Assembly (NCBI GenBank): GCA_045655645.1
Contig: JAZOPS010000040.1
Span: 1-41,381, forward strand
Direction: 5' to 3'
Source: Fimenecus sp045655645
GTDB lineage: Bacteria; Bacillota; Clostridia; Oscillospirales; Acutalibacteraceae
DNA length: 41,381 bases
How positions within the stretch are numbered: the first letter of the stretch is position 1; each line of letters begins with the position of its first letter. Shown one piece after another: positions 1-7,719 of the stretch. The position numbers and the translations under genes were made by a program. Under the pieces are notes generated by a model, which worked only from the letters and a program-made list of their open reading frames with translations, was not told the origin of the DNA and made no database searches.

Positions 1-32
1 AAATTTATATATTCAGCCTTAGAAATTTAACA

Positions 33-62
33 ATGTAACAAGCAATAAAAATATGTTATAAT
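33..62 (+). promoter_or_regulatory. Probable promoter of dapF-dapL
   Basis: A perfect -10 box TATAAT lies at 57-62 and is preceded by TG one base upstream, giving an extended -10 (TGTTATAAT). The -35 region near 34-39 (TGTAAC) is poor, as is common for extended -10 promoters. It sits about 26 bases before the dapF start, so the leader is short. Confidence 0.5.
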
Positions 63-87
63 CGCCCTGTAGAATATTGAGGTTTTT

Positions 88-936
88 ATGACACAAGTAA
101 AATTTACAAAAATGCAGGGTGCAGGTAACGATTTTATCCTAATGGATTATAACGAATACAAAAAAATTGAAAACAAATTCCCTGATATTGCAATAAAACT
201 TTGTGATAGACATTTTGGAATAGGTGCAGATGGAATTGTGCTTATAAAACCGTCTTTGAGTGCAGACTGCTTTATGGATATTTATAATGCAGACGGCTCA
301 AGGGCGCAGATGTGCGGAAATGCAATAAGATGTACTGCGAAGTACATATATGATAACAAAATTAAAAAGCCAACAATACTTGTTGAAACGCTCAGCGGTG
401 TAAAGGCTGTTGAAATATGGGAAAAAGAAGGAATTGCAACGGGTGGCAGAGTGAATATGGGGAAGCCTGTACTCAGCGGCCATCAGATTCCCACACGATA
501 TGGTGCAAGTATTGTGAAAAATGAAAAATTGAATATTAATGACCGGATTTATGAAATAACTTGCTTATCGATGGGCAATCCCCATTGTGTAGTGTTTTGT
601 AATGACATTGATAACCTCGATTTGCCGAAAATCGGTCCGTTATTTGAAAATCACGAAATGTTTCCCGGAAGAATAAACACAGAATTTGTTGAGATTTTAA
701 ATAAAAATCATTTTAAAATGCGTGTGTGGGAGCGTGGAAGTGGCGAAACACTTGCTTGTGGTACAGGCACTTGTGCAGTTGCGGTGGCATCAGTTATAAA
801 TGGAATATGCTCAAAAAACGAAGACATTAAAATTCACACCAAAGGTGGCACATTAACAGTTAAATGGCACAAAAATGATAATGTTTATTTAAGTGGCAAT
901 GCAGTTAAAGTGTTCACGGGTGAAATAGAAGTGTAA
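88..936 (+). CDS. dapF: Diaminopimelate epimerase DapF
   Basis: Converts LL-diaminopimelate to meso-diaminopimelate, the precursor of lysine and of the peptidoglycan cross-link. It is a cytoplasmic, cofactor-independent enzyme using two cysteines. The 282 residues match the family's usual length. The N-terminal signature KMQGAGNDF is present, the first catalytic cysteine is C76 in MCGNAIRC and the second is C224 in ACGTGTCA. The ATG at 88 is preceded by GAGG at a normal distance. dapL follows after 23 bases, so the product of DapL is the substrate of this enzyme and the two are almost certainly one transcript. Identification is firm. Confidence 0.97.
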   Translation: MTQVKFTKMQGAGNDFILMDYNEYKKIENKFPDIAIKLCDRHFGIGADGIVLIKPSLSADCFMDIYNADGSRAQMCGNAIRCTAKYIYDNKIKKPTILVETLSGVKAVEIWEKEGIATGGRVNMGKPVLSGHQIPTRYGASIVKNEKLNINDRIYEITCLSMGNPHCVVFCNDIDNLDLPKIGPLFENHEMFPGRINTEFVEILNKNHFKMRVWERGSGETLACGTGTCAVAVASVINGICSKNEDIKIHTKGGTLTVKWHKNDNVYLSGNAVKVFTGEIEV

Positions 937-959
937 AAAATGTTGTCGGAGGGACAATT

Positions 960-2174
960 ATGAAAATAAATGAAAACTTTTTGAAAATTCAGAGTTCATA
1001 CCTTTTCTCAAACATTGCAAAAAAGGTAAAGGCTTATACTGCGGCTAATCCTGACAAACAGATTATCCGTCTTGGTATCGGCGATGTTACTCGTCCACTT
1101 GCAGATGCTTGCATTACTGCAATGCACAAAGCGGTTGACGAAATGGCAAACGAAAAAACATTTATGGGTTATCCACCAGAATATGGTCACGATTGGCTTC
1201 TCAATGCAATCAACGATAACGATTATAAAAAATATGGCGTAGAGCTTGATAACAGCGAAATTTTTGTATCAGACGGTGCAAAGAGTGACTGTGGTAATAT
1301 CGGCGACATTTTCTCAACTGATAATAAAGTTGCAGTTTGTGACCCGGTTTATCCAGTTTATGTTGACACAAATGTTATGAGCGGACGCTCAGGCGATAAG
1401 ACAGAAAATGGTTGGACAAATATTTATTATATGCCTTGTCTTGCTGAAAATAACTTCTTACCTGAACTTCCAAAAGAAAATGTTGATATTATTTATCTTT
1501 GCTTCCCTAACAACCCAACAGGTATGGCAGCAACAAGGGACGAACTCAAAAAATGGGTTGACTATGCAAATGAAAATGGCGCAGTAATCCTTTTTGACTC
1601 TGCTTATGAAGCGTTTATCACAGAAGATGATGTTCCACATTCAATCTATGAAATCGAGGGTGCAAAGTCTTGTGCAATCGAATTCAGAAGTTTCTCAAAA
1701 ACTGCAGGTTTCACAGGCGTTCGTTGTGGTTATACAGTAGTACCACATGACATTAAGGTTGACGGTGTTGAACTCAATGCTCTTTGGGCTCGTCGTCAAG
1801 CAACAAAGTTTAACGGTGTTTCTTATATCACACAAAGAGCTGCAGAAGCTTGTTATAGCGAAGAAGGCAAAAAGCAGATTCGTGAAATCATTGCATATTA
1901 TCAGAACAATGCAAAGATTATCTATAACGGACTTAAAGAGTGCGGATTCACAGTTTATGGCGCAGCAAACTCACCTTATGTATGGCTCAAAACTCCTGAC
2001 GGAATGAGCAGTTGGGAATTCTTCGACACACTTCTTGAAAATATTCAGGTTGTTGGTACTCCAGGTGAGGGCTTTGGTCCAAGCGGTGAAGGTTATTTCC
2101 GACTTACAGCATTCGGCTCAACAGAAAACACAATCAAAGCAGTTGAAAGAATTAAAAATTATTTCAGCAAATAA
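960..2174 (+). CDS. dapL: LL-diaminopimelate aminotransferase DapL
   Basis: PLP-dependent class I aminotransferase that converts tetrahydrodipicolinate directly to LL-diaminopimelate, bypassing the succinylase and acetylase routes. The 404 residues fit the family. The PLP lysine is K247 in SFSKTAG, with FPNNPTG before it and the arginine-containing segment FRLTAFGS near the C terminus, all typical of DapL. The ribosome site GGAGG lies just before the ATG at 960. Directly downstream of dapF, so the pair makes meso-DAP. DapL occurs in many Clostridia as well as plants, Chlamydia and cyanobacteria. The gene ends at a strong intrinsic terminator shared with the convergent galU. Confidence 0.96.
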   Translation: MKINENFLKIQSSYLFSNIAKKVKAYTAANPDKQIIRLGIGDVTRPLADACITAMHKAVDEMANEKTFMGYPPEYGHDWLLNAINDNDYKKYGVELDNSEIFVSDGAKSDCGNIGDIFSTDNKVAVCDPVYPVYVDTNVMSGRSGDKTENGWTNIYYMPCLAENNFLPELPKENVDIIYLCFPNNPTGMAATRDELKKWVDYANENGAVILFDSAYEAFITEDDVPHSIYEIEGAKSCAIEFRSFSKTAGFTGVRCGYTVVPHDIKVDGVELNALWARRQATKFNGVSYITQRAAEACYSEEGKKQIREIIAYYQNNAKIIYNGLKECGFTVYGAANSPYVWLKTPDGMSSWEFFDTLLENIQVVGTPGEGFGPSGEGYFRLTAFGSTENTIKAVERIKNYFSK

Positions 2175-2181
2175 GCAAAAC

Positions 2182-2214
2182 AAAAGACGGTTCGTTTGAA
2201 CCGTCTTTTTATTT
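2182..2214 (+). terminator. Bidirectional intrinsic terminator between dapL and galU
   Basis: A 12-bp stem, AAAAGACGGTTC (2182-2193) with GAACCGTCTTTT (2198-2209), closes a GTTT loop and is followed by a T-rich tract. The upstream A-run gives a T-run on the other strand, so it can also end the minus-strand galU transcript. Confidence 0.9.
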
Positions 2215-2222
2215 TGTGTTGA

Positions 2223-3098
2223 TTATAAATTCTTTGCTAATTCTTTAATATATGCTTTGAAATCTTCGCTGATTTCTGGGTGGTTGAGAGCAACTTCGCA
2301 GTTTGCTTTCATAATACCCATTTTGTTGCCCATATCATAGCGTGTGCCATAATAATCAAGAGCAATAACACCTTTTGTCTGTGCAAGAGTTTTCATAGCG
2401 TCTGTAAGCTGAAGCTCGTTGCCTGCGCCCTTTGGTGTGCTTTCGAGAATGTCGAAAATTTCAGGTGGCATTACAACACGGCCAAGAATTGAATAGTTTG
2501 AGAAAATTTCTTCTGGCTTTGGTTTTTCAATCATATCTGTACAGTTGAAAACCTTGTCTTCAATTTCTTCAACTTTAAGTGAGCAATATTTTGAAACATC
2601 CTTTGTTGGAACTTCTTTAACACCAACAACGCCCTTGCCATATTTCTCATAAGCATCAATAAGCTGTTTTGTAACAGGCTCTTTATCAGAAATGAAAACA
2701 TCGTCACCATAAAGAATTGCAAATGGTTCGTTGCCTACAAAATTCTTTGCACAAAGAACTGCGTGGCCTAAACCACCAGTTTCTTTCTGACGAAGGAAAT
2801 ATGTATTGCAAAGCTTTGCTGGTTCAAGAACTGCCTCATAAAGCTCTTTCTTGTCAGGATTCTTGCTTAATTTGTCTTCAAGCTCATAAGCGTGGTCAAA
2901 GTGGTCTTCAATAACGCCTTTACCACGGTTTGTGATGATGAGAACATCTGTGATACCTGACTTTGCAGCTTCTTCAACAAGATACTGAATTGCAGGTTTA
3001 TCAACAATGTTAAGCATTTCTTTTGGAACTGCTTTTGATGCAGGTAAAACTCTTGTGCCAAGACCTGCTGCAGGAATAATCGCCTTTGTAATTTTCAT
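2223..3098 (-). CDS. galU: UTP--glucose-1-phosphate uridylyltransferase GalU
   Basis: Makes UDP-glucose from UTP and glucose-1-phosphate, supplying glycolipid, teichoic acid and polysaccharide synthesis; cytoplasmic. The 291 residues are normal for bacterial GalU. The nucleotide-binding N terminus AAGLGTRVLPASKAVPKEML is diagnostic, and YGDDVF and MIEKPKPEE match the catalytic and sugar-binding segments. A GGGAG ribosome site precedes the ATG. It is the last gene of the minus-strand run ahcY - RING/DUF2628 protein - galU, only 24 bases after the RING gene, and ends at the shared terminator with dapL. Confidence 0.96.
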   Translation of the reverse strand: MKITKAIIPAAGLGTRVLPASKAVPKEMLNIVDKPAIQYLVEEAAKSGITDVLIITNRGKGVIEDHFDHAYELEDKLSKNPDKKELYEAVLEPAKLCNTYFLRQKETGGLGHAVLCAKNFVGNEPFAILYGDDVFISDKEPVTKQLIDAYEKYGKGVVGVKEVPTKDVSKYCSLKVEEIEDKVFNCTDMIEKPKPEEIFSNYSILGRVVMPPEIFDILESTPKGAGNELQLTDAMKTLAQTKGVIALDYYGTRYDMGNKMGIMKANCEVALNHPEISEDFKAYIKELAKNL

Positions 3099-3122
3099 AA
3101 TACCAATCTCCCGATGTAAGAA

Positions 3123-4061
3123 TTATTTTATAAATGTCAACAGCATTTCTGCTGCCATAACAACAATATTATTTGCAAGAACTGCAAGGAATGCAGCGCC
3201 CATTGATGCGCCACCCGATTTAAAAAGAAGAAGTCTTTGCTTTTGTGGGTCAGGTTCTTCTGCTTTGATTTTTCTTATATTCTCAATGCTGTGGTCGTAA
3301 TACCATTTATTAGCTTTAAACCCGATGAAAATCTGAATTGCGAGTGAAATCGCAGCTTGAACCATGACAAGTATTGAGCCTGTTGGGTTCTCGAGCATAA
3401 ACGCATTTCTCTCGTCATTTGCTTGTGCAATTTCTTCTTCTGTTAAAGTTTCTAAATCTTCAATATCATATTTTTCAGTCCACTCTGTCATATCACTATA
3501 AAGTTTCTGAACAGGTGGAATAAAACTGAATCCAACTGACAATAAAAGTGTGATTGCCAAGAATATTGCACCAAGTTTATACATCTTGCGATAAAAGAAC
3601 CAATATGGTGTAAAGAAAAATGCACCCCAGTTAAAAGTTCTTTTATGAGATTTTGTGTAGAAAAAGTTCTGCACATATTTTGGTGCATTAAGACCTACAA
3701 ATTCTGCAACTTCGTCAGTTGAAACTCCTTCTTCCATTTCTTTTGGAAAGAGAGATAAAGGATTTGTGCCGTTACCGAAGAATACAGTTGAAGAAGCATC
3801 TTGTGAACTGAATGGTTGCCCAGCCATAAATGGTGGAACATTATTATTCACAGGCTCATTAACAGGTTCTTCTGCCTTTTCGGGAGCCCAACGGAAGCCG
3901 TCATTATGCTTTTCAAAATTGCCGCATTCACCGTTTTTTTTGTAGCAATCACGGTGGTGGGGTGTGCCACAAACGGGACAAACAACAATGTCGTCGTTTA
4001 TTTGGAAATTTTGTTCACAAACGGGACAAGGTTGATTTTCATATCTGAAATAATTGCTCAT
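3123..4061 (-). CDS. RING-finger/DUF2628 membrane protein of unknown function
   Basis: 312 residues. The N terminus carries a prokaryotic RING-type zinc-binding module: C12xxC15, C28xxC31, H35-H36, C39 and C46. A Pro/Asn/Glu-rich linker runs from about 57 to 125. From about 143 (NWGAFFFTPYWFFYRKMYKLG) it matches the DUF2628 pattern, in which an aromatic segment enters the membrane; hydrophobic segments lie near 161-182, 229-249 and 285-310. The predicted topology is a cytoplasmic zinc module tethered to the membrane. No substrate or pathway is known to me. The ATG is 3 bases past the ahcY stop, so it is cotranscribed and probably translationally coupled with ahcY. Family assignment is good, function is open. 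Confidence 0.8.
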   Translation of the reverse strand: MSNYFRYENQPCPVCEQNFQINDDIVVCPVCGTPHHRDCYKKNGECGNFEKHNDGFRWAPEKAEEPVNEPVNNNVPPFMAGQPFSSQDASSTVFFGNGTNPLSLFPKEMEEGVSTDEVAEFVGLNAPKYVQNFFYTKSHKRTFNWGAFFFTPYWFFYRKMYKLGAIFLAITLLLSVGFSFIPPVQKLYSDMTEWTEKYDIEDLETLTEEEIAQANDERNAFMLENPTGSILVMVQAAISLAIQIFIGFKANKWYYDHSIENIRKIKAEEPDPQKQRLLLFKSGGASMGAAFLAVLANNIVVMAAEMLLTFIK

Positions 4062-4064
4062 TTT

Positions 4065-5309
4065 TTACACATTCCAGCTGTTGATATATTTTTCTTGTTC
4101 AGGTGAAAGAACATCAATCTGTGTTCCCCAACTGTTAAGTTTTCTCAACGCTACCTTTCTGTCGATTTCTTCAGGAACATCAATAACACCCGCTTCGAGT
4201 TTATCATGGTTTCCTACAATATATTCTGCACAGAGAGCCTGAATAGAGAAACTCATATCCATAATTTCAGCAGGGTGTCCGTCACCCGCAGCAAGGTTTA
4301 CAAGGCGTCCCTCTGCAATAATACTGATAGTATTACCATTTGCGAGAGTATAACCCATAATATTATTTCTCTGTGGCTTGATTTCTACTGCCAATTCTTC
4401 AAGGTCAGGAATGTTAATTTCGACATTGAAATGACCTGCATTGCAACAAATTGCACCGTCTTTCATATTCTCAAATGCCTTTTTAGTGATAACATCTTTA
4501 CAACCTGTAACAGTAACAAAGAAATCGCCAATTTTTGCGGCTTCGGTCATTTCCATAACATCAAAACCGTCCATTCGAGCTTCCATAGCTTTGATTGGGT
4601 CAATTTCTGTGATAACAACCTGTGCGTTAAGTCCCTTTGCTCTCATTGCAACACCTTTACCACACCAGCCGTAACCTGCAACGACAACAGTTTTGCCTGC
4701 GACGATAAGGTTTGTTGTACGGTTAATACCATCCCAAACAGATTGACCTGTGCCATAACGGTTATCAAAAAGATATTTACATTTTGCATTGTTAACTGCA
4801 ATCATAGGGAATTTAAGCTCGCCATCTTTATGCATTGAAACAAGACGGATAATACCTGTTGTTGTTTCTTCACAACCACCCATAACTTTAGGTAAAAGTT
4901 CAGGATATTCGTTGTGAATAAGATTAACAAGGTCGCCACCGTCGTCAATGATAACATCAGGACCAATCTTAATAACTTCACGGAGATGAGCCATATATTC
5001 TTCGCTTGTTGCATTGTACCACGCGAAAACATTGAGCCCATTATGAGCCAACGCTGCCGCAACATCATCCTGAGTTGAAAGTGGGTTTGAGCCTGTAACA
5101 TACATTTCTGCGCCACCAGCTGCGAGCACGGTACAAAGATATGCAGTCTTTGCTTCAAGGTGAATTGAAAGTGCAACCTTTAAATCTTTGAAGGGTTTAG
5201 TTTCGATAAAGTCCTTTTCAATGCTACGAAGCACAGGCATGTGTGCTTTAACCCAATCTATTTTTTGTTGTCCCGAAGGGAAAAGTGAAATATCTTTGAC
5301 AAGACTCAT
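4065..5309 (-). CDS. ahcY: Adenosylhomocysteinase AhcY
   Basis: Hydrolyses S-adenosylhomocysteine to adenosine and homocysteine, relieving product inhibition of SAM-dependent methyltransferases; cytoplasmic, uses tightly bound NAD+. 414 residues, the compact form without the roughly 40-residue insertion of eukaryotic and proteobacterial enzymes. Visible motifs: N-terminal HLEAKTAYL, the ETTTG segment, NNAKCKYLFDNRYGTGQS, and the NAD-binding loop GYGWCGKGVAMRAKG. The C terminus carries GDGHPAEIMDMSF. An ATG with GGAG upstream fits. It heads the operon with the RING/DUF2628 gene and galU, behind a well-formed promoter. Many Firmicutes use MtnN/LuxS instead, so its presence is informative about methyl-cycle chemistry here. 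Confidence 0.96.
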   Translation of the reverse strand: MSLVKDISLFPSGQQKIDWVKAHMPVLRSIEKDFIETKPFKDLKVALSIHLEAKTAYLCTVLAAGGAEMYVTGSNPLSTQDDVAAALAHNGLNVFAWYNATSEEYMAHLREVIKIGPDVIIDDGGDLVNLIHNEYPELLPKVMGGCEETTTGIIRLVSMHKDGELKFPMIAVNNAKCKYLFDNRYGTGQSVWDGINRTTNLIVAGKTVVVAGYGWCGKGVAMRAKGLNAQVVITEIDPIKAMEARMDGFDVMEMTEAAKIGDFFVTVTGCKDVITKKAFENMKDGAICCNAGHFNVEINIPDLEELAVEIKPQRNNIMGYTLANGNTISIIAEGRLVNLAAGDGHPAEIMDMSFSIQALCAEYIVGNHDKLEAGVIDVPEEIDRKVALRKLNSWGTQIDVLSPEQEKYINSWNV

Positions 5310-5353
5310 TTTATTCGCTCCAATGTGTAGTGTTTAGAATTTTATTAAATTCT

Positions 5354-5382
5354 ATAATACCATAGAAACACTTAAAAATCAA
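5354..5382 (-). promoter_or_regulatory. Promoter of the ahcY operon
   Basis: On the minus strand, -35 TTGATT (5377-5382) and -10 TATTAT (5354-5359) are separated by exactly 17 bases. It lies about 45 bases before the ahcY start and diverges from the promoter of the gene at 5481. Confidence 0.75.
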
Positions 5383-5418
5383 CAAGCACTCTATTACAAG
5401 ACAGTTACAAATTTCATA

Positions 5419-5447
5419 TTGCATAAACAATTTAAAAATTGTATAAT
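5419..5447 (+). promoter_or_regulatory. Promoter of the Lys/Pro-rich membrane protein gene
   Basis: -35 TTGCAT (5419-5424) and a perfect -10 TATAAT (5442-5447) are separated by 17 bases, 33 bases before the TTG start. It is divergent from the ahcY promoter, with 36 bases between the two -35 boxes. Confidence 0.8.
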
Positions 5448-5480
5448 AGAACAAATATGCGAGTTTAGGGAGGTAATATT

Positions 5481-7325
5481 TTGGAAGAAAACAAATCTCT
5501 CAATAATAAATATCAGACAATTGGCGAAGAAGACCTTGTTTTAGAAGAACCAATAAAGGAACAAGAACCTAAAAAGGAAAAAACAAAAAAGGTTAAAGAG
5601 CCAAAAGAAAAAAAGGTTAAAGCTCCCAAAGAAAAGAAAGAAAAAGAGCCGAAGCCACCAAAAGAGAAAAAAGAAAAGAAAGAGAAAAAGGCTAAAGAAC
5701 CTAAACCACCTAAAGAAAAAAAGGTGAAAGAGCCTAAAAAACCTCTTTTTGTAAAGGAAGAAAAACCAGAAATCACAAAACAAGAAATTATTGTTGAAGA
5801 AGTACCTGCAGAAAAACGCAGAACAGAAGAAGTTGTTCTTCCAACAATAAAAAGCGTTAAAAAGGTTTCTGAAGAAAAACCTAAAAAGGAAAAGGTAAAA
5901 AAGGTTAAAGAACCAAAAGAAGAAAAGGTGAAAGTTCCCAAAGAAAAGAAAGTTAAAGAGCCCAAACCACCTAAAGAAAAGAAAATCAAAGAACCAAAAC
6001 AACCTAAACCTAAAAAGGAAAAAGCACCAAAGGCTCCAAAAGAGAAAAAAGAGCGTGAACCGCTCAACAAAAAAGATTTTATTACAATTGGTGTTGCTGT
6101 TTTTGCAGTTTTGATGATTGCTCTTGTAATTGGCTTTAATTTCTTCACGAATGAAGATTTGCAGATTGATTCGCCTGAAATCACTACCGATAAAGCAGGC
6201 GAAAAATTAAGCGATGTTCAAATTTCAAGTGGTACAGTTGGTCAAAATATAGTGCAGTCAGATATTCCTGACATTTTCTTCGGATTTTCAGAGTCGGATT
6301 ATCAACTTCAGTATTATCAATATACAAATAATAAAATGACTGCGGTAAAATCCAACGCATCAGTAAAAGCATCAGTTAATATGGGCAACGAAGATGTTCC
6401 TGTAACAATTGACTATATAGAACTCGGTGATAAAATTTTTGGTATGGGGCTTTTTAAAGCGGACGAAAACCAAGAAGTTTATTTCTATAAAATGTTGGTG
6501 TTCAAACTTGTTAATCTTCCAAAGGGTTATGAACAAGAAGGCAAGGCGTTGCTTTTGGCAACCGAGAGTAAAAGCGCATTGACTCAAAGCAATATTCTTT
6601 GGACAGAAAGTTTTGTTGTGGATTTGAATACAGGCAAGACCGAGCGCTTCTTGAAGATTGTTAACCGTACAATTAATATGAATGGTGCTGGCGTGGCAGA
6701 TTTTTGTATGCTCACAAGTGACGGTTATAACTCAACAACTGGCAAGATTCCATTTATTTCAGGAAGAAAGTACCCTGTTAATAGTGGACAGCAAGATATT
6801 TTCATTAAAAACGGAACAAAAGAAGAAGTTCTCGTAAGCGATATTTATGGTAAATTCTTGTTAACTGATGGTAACGATATCATATTTATGAGGAAAAATG
6901 GTGTTGAATTTGATGTTGTGCGTCTGTCAGGCGAAGAAGAAAAGGTTATTAGAACTTATCCGGGTTCAATGGGTAGCGATTATTTGCTTACTGACCATTA
7001 CATTTTCAACAAAGAAACAGGAATGCTCTATGATTTGTTGACGGGTGAAGAAAAACTTGTTGCAGGATATAGAATAAGTGCTGAGATGGCACAAATCAGT
7101 CCTGATGGCAAATATCTTGTGATGCTTGGTACAGTTAAAAATATGATGGATTATCAGGTTCATATTTTCAATCTCGAAACAGGCGACTATTCAGCTTATG
7201 AAGATAAAAACTATTCAAAGCATTCAAATCTTACATTTATAAATAATACAACAGCAGTTTATGTTGTTGTTGACCCTAACCAGGGTTATGAATGTGTTGC
7301 AATTGATGTTTCAAAGGCATTTTAA
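5481..7325 (+). CDS. Single-pass membrane protein with Lys/Pro-rich repeat tail and extracytoplasmic domain
   Basis: 614 residues beginning at a TTG codon; GGGAGG lies at ideal spacing upstream and no better ATG is near. The N-terminal part (about 31-92 and 132-196) is built of degenerate KEKK-x-KEP-KPPKEKK units, extremely basic and proline-rich, split by a more ordinary acidic/hydrophobic stretch. One membrane helix follows at about 198-220 (FITIGVAVFAVLMIALVIGF), then an extracytoplasmic domain of about 390 residues. That domain has recurring strand-like segments such as ISPDGKYLVMLG and FNLETGDYSAYE, reminiscent of a beta-propeller or TolB/WD-like fold. I do not recognise a named family. 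Monocistronic between its own promoter and terminator. A cytoplasmic polycationic tail could bind nucleic acid or acidic partners, but that is speculation. Confidence 0.8.
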   Translation: MEENKSLNNKYQTIGEEDLVLEEPIKEQEPKKEKTKKVKEPKEKKVKAPKEKKEKEPKPPKEKKEKKEKKAKEPKPPKEKKVKEPKKPLFVKEEKPEITKQEIIVEEVPAEKRRTEEVVLPTIKSVKKVSEEKPKKEKVKKVKEPKEEKVKVPKEKKVKEPKPPKEKKIKEPKQPKPKKEKAPKAPKEKKEREPLNKKDFITIGVAVFAVLMIALVIGFNFFTNEDLQIDSPEITTDKAGEKLSDVQISSGTVGQNIVQSDIPDIFFGFSESDYQLQYYQYTNNKMTAVKSNASVKASVNMGNEDVPVTIDYIELGDKIFGMGLFKADENQEVYFYKMLVFKLVNLPKGYEQEGKALLLATESKSALTQSNILWTESFVVDLNTGKTERFLKIVNRTINMNGAGVADFCMLTSDGYNSTTGKIPFISGRKYPVNSGQQDIFIKNGTKEEVLVSDIYGKFLLTDGNDIIFMRKNGVEFDVVRLSGEEEKVIRTYPGSMGSDYLLTDHYIFNKETGMLYDLLTGEEKLVAGYRISAEMAQISPDGKYLVMLGTVKNMMDYQVHIFNLETGDYSAYEDKNYSKHSNLTFINNTTAVYVVVDPNQGYECVAIDVSKAF

Positions 7326-7330
7326 TGATA

Positions 7331-7366
7331 AAAGGAATGACAAAACCTGTCATTCCTTTAGTTTTA
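7331..7366 (+). terminator. Intrinsic terminator after the Lys/Pro-rich membrane protein gene
   Basis: Perfect 11-bp stem AAAGGAATGAC (7331-7341) with GTCATTCCTTT (7349-7359), 7-base loop, followed by a T-rich stretch. Confidence 0.88.
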
Positions 7367-7450
7367 TTGTGTATTTTTACTGTGAAAACGGCGATTATAT
7401 AATAAGTTTTGTGAATTTTGCAAAAACTTAAAAAAATATTAAAAAAACAC

Positions 7451-7479
7451 TTGCATTTTGTAAATCATAGTGATAGAAT
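7451..7479 (+). promoter_or_regulatory. Promoter of the 5S rRNA gene
   Basis: -35 TTGCAT (7451-7456) and -10 TAGAAT (7474-7479) with 17 bases between them, about 35 bases before the mature 5S start. An AT-rich A-tract (7428-7447) lies just upstream and could act as an UP element. Confidence 0.72.
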
Positions 7480-7513
7480 ATCTCTTGCATTCACGAGATA
7501 CAAGGTTTCGTGA

Positions 7514-7628
<115 letters not shown>

Positions 7629-7638
7629 ACAAGCAAAA

Positions 7639-7668
7639 GCGTCTGTCCAATAGGACGGGCGTTTTTTT
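7639..7668 (+). terminator. Intrinsic terminator of the 5S rRNA gene
   Basis: Stem GCGTCTGTCC (7639-7648) pairs, with G-U wobbles, with GGACGGGCG (7653-7661) around an AATA loop, followed by seven T residues. Confidence 0.85.
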
Positions 7669-7669
7669 A

Positions 7670-7699
7670 TTGCCTAAAAACTTTGAAATATGTTATACT
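7670..7699 (+). promoter_or_regulatory. Probable promoter of the thioredoxin-reductase-like gene
   Basis: -10 TATACT (7694-7699) with -35 TTGCCT (7670-7675), 18-base spacer, directly after the 5S terminator and about 21 bases before the start codon. Confidence 0.5.
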
Positions 7700-7719
7700 A
7701 AATATAAAGAGGTGATACT

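Noticed and set aside
4206..4838. 210-residue plus-strand frame opposite ahcY
   Set aside because: Shadow frame with many Cys, Asn and Thr; ahcY on the other strand is unmistakable.
5513..6184. Long antisense open frame rich in Phe and Ser opposite the Lys/Pro-rich gene
   Set aside because: It is the mirror of the lysine-codon repeats (AAA/AAG read as TTT/CTT) and has no ribosome site or plausible composition.
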